Shown in pieces: positions 61,627 to 64,000 of a DNA stretch of 64,000 nt. The notes beneath the pieces were generated by a model. The model searched no databases. It saw only the letters and a program-made list of their open reading frames with translations, and had not been told where the DNA came from. The position numbers and the translations under genes were made by a program. The first letter of the stretch is position 1. Each line of letters begins with the position of its first letter. Source of the stretch: Liquidambar formosana (taxonomy: Eukaryota; Streptophyta; Magnoliopsida; Saxifragales; Altingiaceae); the NCBI GenBank assembly GCA_039720395.1, contig CM077834.1, forward strand, positions 1,984,001 through 2,048,000, read 5' to 3'.

Positions 61627-61816
61627 CCAGTGGGTTGGTCTAATGGTTGAGCACTTAGCCCCAAAGTGATTGTCTTGAGTAGAAGTGAAAGATCCCAAGT
61701 TCAAGTTCCAGCATTTTAGAAAAAATCCCTAGGCCAACGATTTTTTATTACCCACCCATCGCGACAATGATTAGTCCCTTGGTTGCCAACTTTGGAGATA
61801 CACTAGATCAAAGACC

Positions 61817-61853
<37 letters not shown>
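61627..61853 (+). mobile_element. tRNA-derived SINE
   Basis: An A-box-like TGGTCTAATGGTTGAGC near 61636, a B-box-like CAAGTTCAAGTTCCAG, a body of about 190 bp, then a run of about 33 A (61818-61850). The direct repeat GTGGGAAA at 61619-61626 and 61854-61861 is the likely target duplication, within a slightly longer imperfect match. Confidence 0.78.
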
Positions 61854-62616
61854 GTGGGAAAAGCAACACTCATCATTTTGACTCTCCCATGATATCCAGC
61901 ATTCAAAAAAGAGTGAAAAAGATATTCTTTTCTACTATTTTCACTTCAATAAAACTCGTGTTGGTTTAGCCCCCTGAGCAGTTGAGCATATCAAGAGCAA
62001 CAAACAACCTAACACATCAAAACTTCTATGTTCAAAATGTTTTTCACTTCAAAATGCCATTAGGTAGAATTGGAAAGTTCATGATTCTGAGAGCTCTTGT
62101 TTACATATGCACAAGTTGATAAGCCACCATATGCTTAAATTATGTGGGAATGAGGTACAAGTGAATCTAAAGATCCCAAACGCTTTAGTAAGCATGAGCT
62201 AAAGATCCCAAACGCTTTAGTAAGCATGAGCTCTCAACATCATCACCAAAAATAGAAAATTAATGCGGTGAAACGCTAATTCCAAATGTTTTTTGGCTGC
62301 TTCCGAAACACCATGATAACAGCCAAATAGCTTTGGCAATAGCCCCTCCAAGTAGATTGATGAACTAGTGAACTCTGCTCAGTTTGGGAAAGAAGATCTA
62401 CCAATAATAAAATGAGTATATACATCATTGAAATTATGATGTCTATAGCTACAAAAGTGTAGGAGGGGAATCATCTCCATCGAAAAAATCTCAGTCATGC
62501 ACATGAACTCTTCACAACGTTCTTCGGAGACCTGCCACATAGAACACAAGAACCCATTACTTTCAACTCCATAATTCTCAATGAGTTACTTTTTCTCCCA
62601 AATCCAGTTCATCTCT

Positions 62617-62634
62617 CCCCCCCCCCCCCCCCTC

Positions 62635-62690
<56 letters not shown>
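62617..62690. repeat. Poly-C and CT microsatellite
   Basis: About 15 C (62617-62632), then CTCCCTT, then an uninterrupted CT repeat to 62690. Confidence 0.95.
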
Positions 62691-62691
<1 letters not shown>

Positions 62692-63121
62692 AACATGTAT
62701 TTCGATAAAATTTGGGGTTGACATCAGGCACTTTCGTCCATCCAACCATTAATGGCGAATTGACGACAAGAAAGTTTTTGTAAGCATATGTAGAAAGTTG
62801 AGAAGGGGAGTGTAATTTTTTTAAAATAGAGGGAAGGTCCCTATATTTTCAACATACTTAAGAGGTCAGTGTAAATTACCCAAGGAAATTCAATTAAAAA
62901 ATAAATGATGTAGGACCAGCTATGTGAAGTCTTGCAACTATGTGCTATGGAAAAGACGGATACCATTTCACTGAGGTTACTTGAGGGAGTGTAGGGGGGA
63001 AAAATGGAAATTAAAGGGAAAGGGTACCTCTTTCTCCATATAAAAGCTCTCTCAATAGATAAATGGTGTTCCTTACTTCATAATTGCAAAAAATGAAGTC
63101 CACCTTTATCCATGTTGCCAC

Positions 63122-63748
63122 CTACTTCAGCTGTTGCTTTCGAGGTAAAAGAACTACAAGCAGAGAAATATTTCCTTTTAGTCCAGCAAAAGCTAATAAA
63201 GTTCTGCAGATTTAGAGTGTATAAGAGGAAAACCTTCAGCTATACTGCAAAAGCTTTCCGGGGGAAATATCACATCTGGATCTACTTTTTGCTGGGAGAA
63301 CACAACCAAGGCCAAGCTACTTTTACTGCAGAAAACAAAGCACACAAGGTCATTCAATATCTTAGATGGCACACAGAGAGGACGAAGGGCACATAATTTA
63401 TTTGCTTTAAACAAGAAATAAATCATCACAACATATGACTCTAAATCATTTTTCCAATTGCACTCAATTTTAGAGGCGAAAAAACCTATGTAAAAGATGT
63501 CAATAGTGACTCACTACTGCACGCACATGATTAATGCTTTGTGTTTTGAAGACCATATTTCATATGACAGGAATGAATTCAGTTACACACCTGGCCCATG
63601 AAGGAACAAATTTTTTATTTGGTATCATGTCCTCTTCTTCCTCTTCATCATCAGAGCCCTGATATGGAGAGATCTCATATGATTGTTCTCGACTTGTCTT
63701 GGTAACCAAGTCGTCATTTTCAATTGCTTTATCCAAAGAGCACATTAC
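63122..63748 (-). CDS. INCENP/WYRD-like inner centromere protein, 3' end only (IN-box exons)
   Basis: Three exons on the minus strand: 63591-63748, 63234-63325 and 63122-63153, with GT-AG introns of 265 and 80 bp. Joined, they give an acidic stretch (QGSDDEEEEED), then IPNKKFVPSWASKSSLAL, VFSQQKVDPDVIFPPESF and the C-terminal CSIAEVLLPRKQQLK before the stop. This is the IN-box by which inner centromere proteins bind and activate Aurora kinase in the chromosomal passenger complex; the Arabidopsis relative is WYRD. The gene is partial: everything upstream of 63748 lies in an intron running to or past the window end. If the last intron is retained, the protein would end as EGFPLIHSKSAELY instead. 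The splice sites are inferred from sequence and family fit. Confidence 0.85.
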
Positions 63749-64000
63749 CTAGGAGAATAAAAGAAATTCTCAGCACAAGGGTTGAGAATCAAATCAAGAA
63801 AAACATAATATTCAAAAACTGTTCAGTTAGTAAGATAACTTATAAGGTCATTTAGATTAAGGATAAAATTAACTAAAAAAAGAAACTGTGAAAATCGACC
63901 TCTTCACTCTAATATGGTTTTATCAGCTAAATTAAAGAGGAGAGCATTGCACTAAGAAGAGTAACACTTTTTCTTCTAATGGCAAAAGGGTGGCAAAAGT
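63749..64000 (-). other. Intron of the INCENP-like gene
   Basis: AT-rich sequence upstream of a TTATTCTCCTAG acceptor at the 63748 exon edge. No exon is visible before the window ends. Confidence 0.6.

Larger units (their letters stand above)
59615..63121. other. Intergenic sequence between the lectin kinase and the INCENP-like gene
   Basis: It begins with the lectin kinase 5' region. No supported gene. Contents: a SINE at 61627-61853, a 31-bp tandem duplication ('gatcccaaacgctttagtaa' twice) near 62168-62231, and a C run followed by a long CT microsatellite (about 62617-62690). Confidence 0.6.

Noticed and set aside
1..64000. CRISPR arrays, bacterial operons, phage or organelle features
   Set aside because: The introns, plant gene families and transposon types show plant nuclear DNA; the tandem repeats present are LRR codons or microsatellites.

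Overview
This is eukaryotic nuclear DNA from a flowering plant, most likely a woody eudicot. It is AT-rich, its genes are split by GT-AG introns, and it holds plant-specific families: a Cf-type LRR receptor-like protein, an L-type lectin receptor kinase, an early-nodulin-like phytocyanin and a MIR156 hairpin. Small non-autonomous transposons and SINEs are common. The species cannot be fixed from the sequence alone.

The left 40 kb is a decayed receptor-like-protein (RLP) locus. One RLP gene is intact (6040-9768, minus strand) and carries ten nearly identical 72-bp LRR units. A second RLP (29451-33691, minus) is dead: it has stops, frameshifts and a 925-bp hAT-like insertion with a perfect 8-bp target duplication. 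Between and around them lie many diverged copies of the same RLP-flanking sequence, interrupted by mobile elements. With visible ends and target-site duplications I find six hAT-like elements, two Mutator-like elements and two SINEs, plus a composite inverted repeat with Helitron-like ends. A broken papain-like cysteine protease lies at 21780-22560, and its flank is duplicated near 38.1-39.6 kb.

The right 24 kb is ordinary genic DNA. It has a seven-exon PARN-type poly(A) ribonuclease gene (plus strand, 40177-47779), with a four-codon uORF whose stop overlaps the start codon. It also has a two-exon early-nodulin-like protein gene (minus, 48743-49865), a MIR156/157 precursor (plus, hairpin near 54024-54140) with a TATA box about 0.8 kb upstream, and a single-exon L-type lectin receptor kinase of the clade VIII type (minus, 57551-59614). 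The last three visible exons of an INCENP/WYRD-like gene (minus, 63122-63748) run off the right edge.

These genes do not form a pathway. The intact RLP and the lectin kinase are cell-surface receptors, the RLP of a class often used in immunity. The PARN and INCENP genes are housekeeping genes for RNA turnover and chromosome segregation. MIR156 is a developmental-phase regulator. I did not find a clearly new biological system. The best leads are the homogenised LRR array, the composite inverted repeat with its built-in empty site, the nested hAT-in-Mutator insertion and the MIR156 locus.
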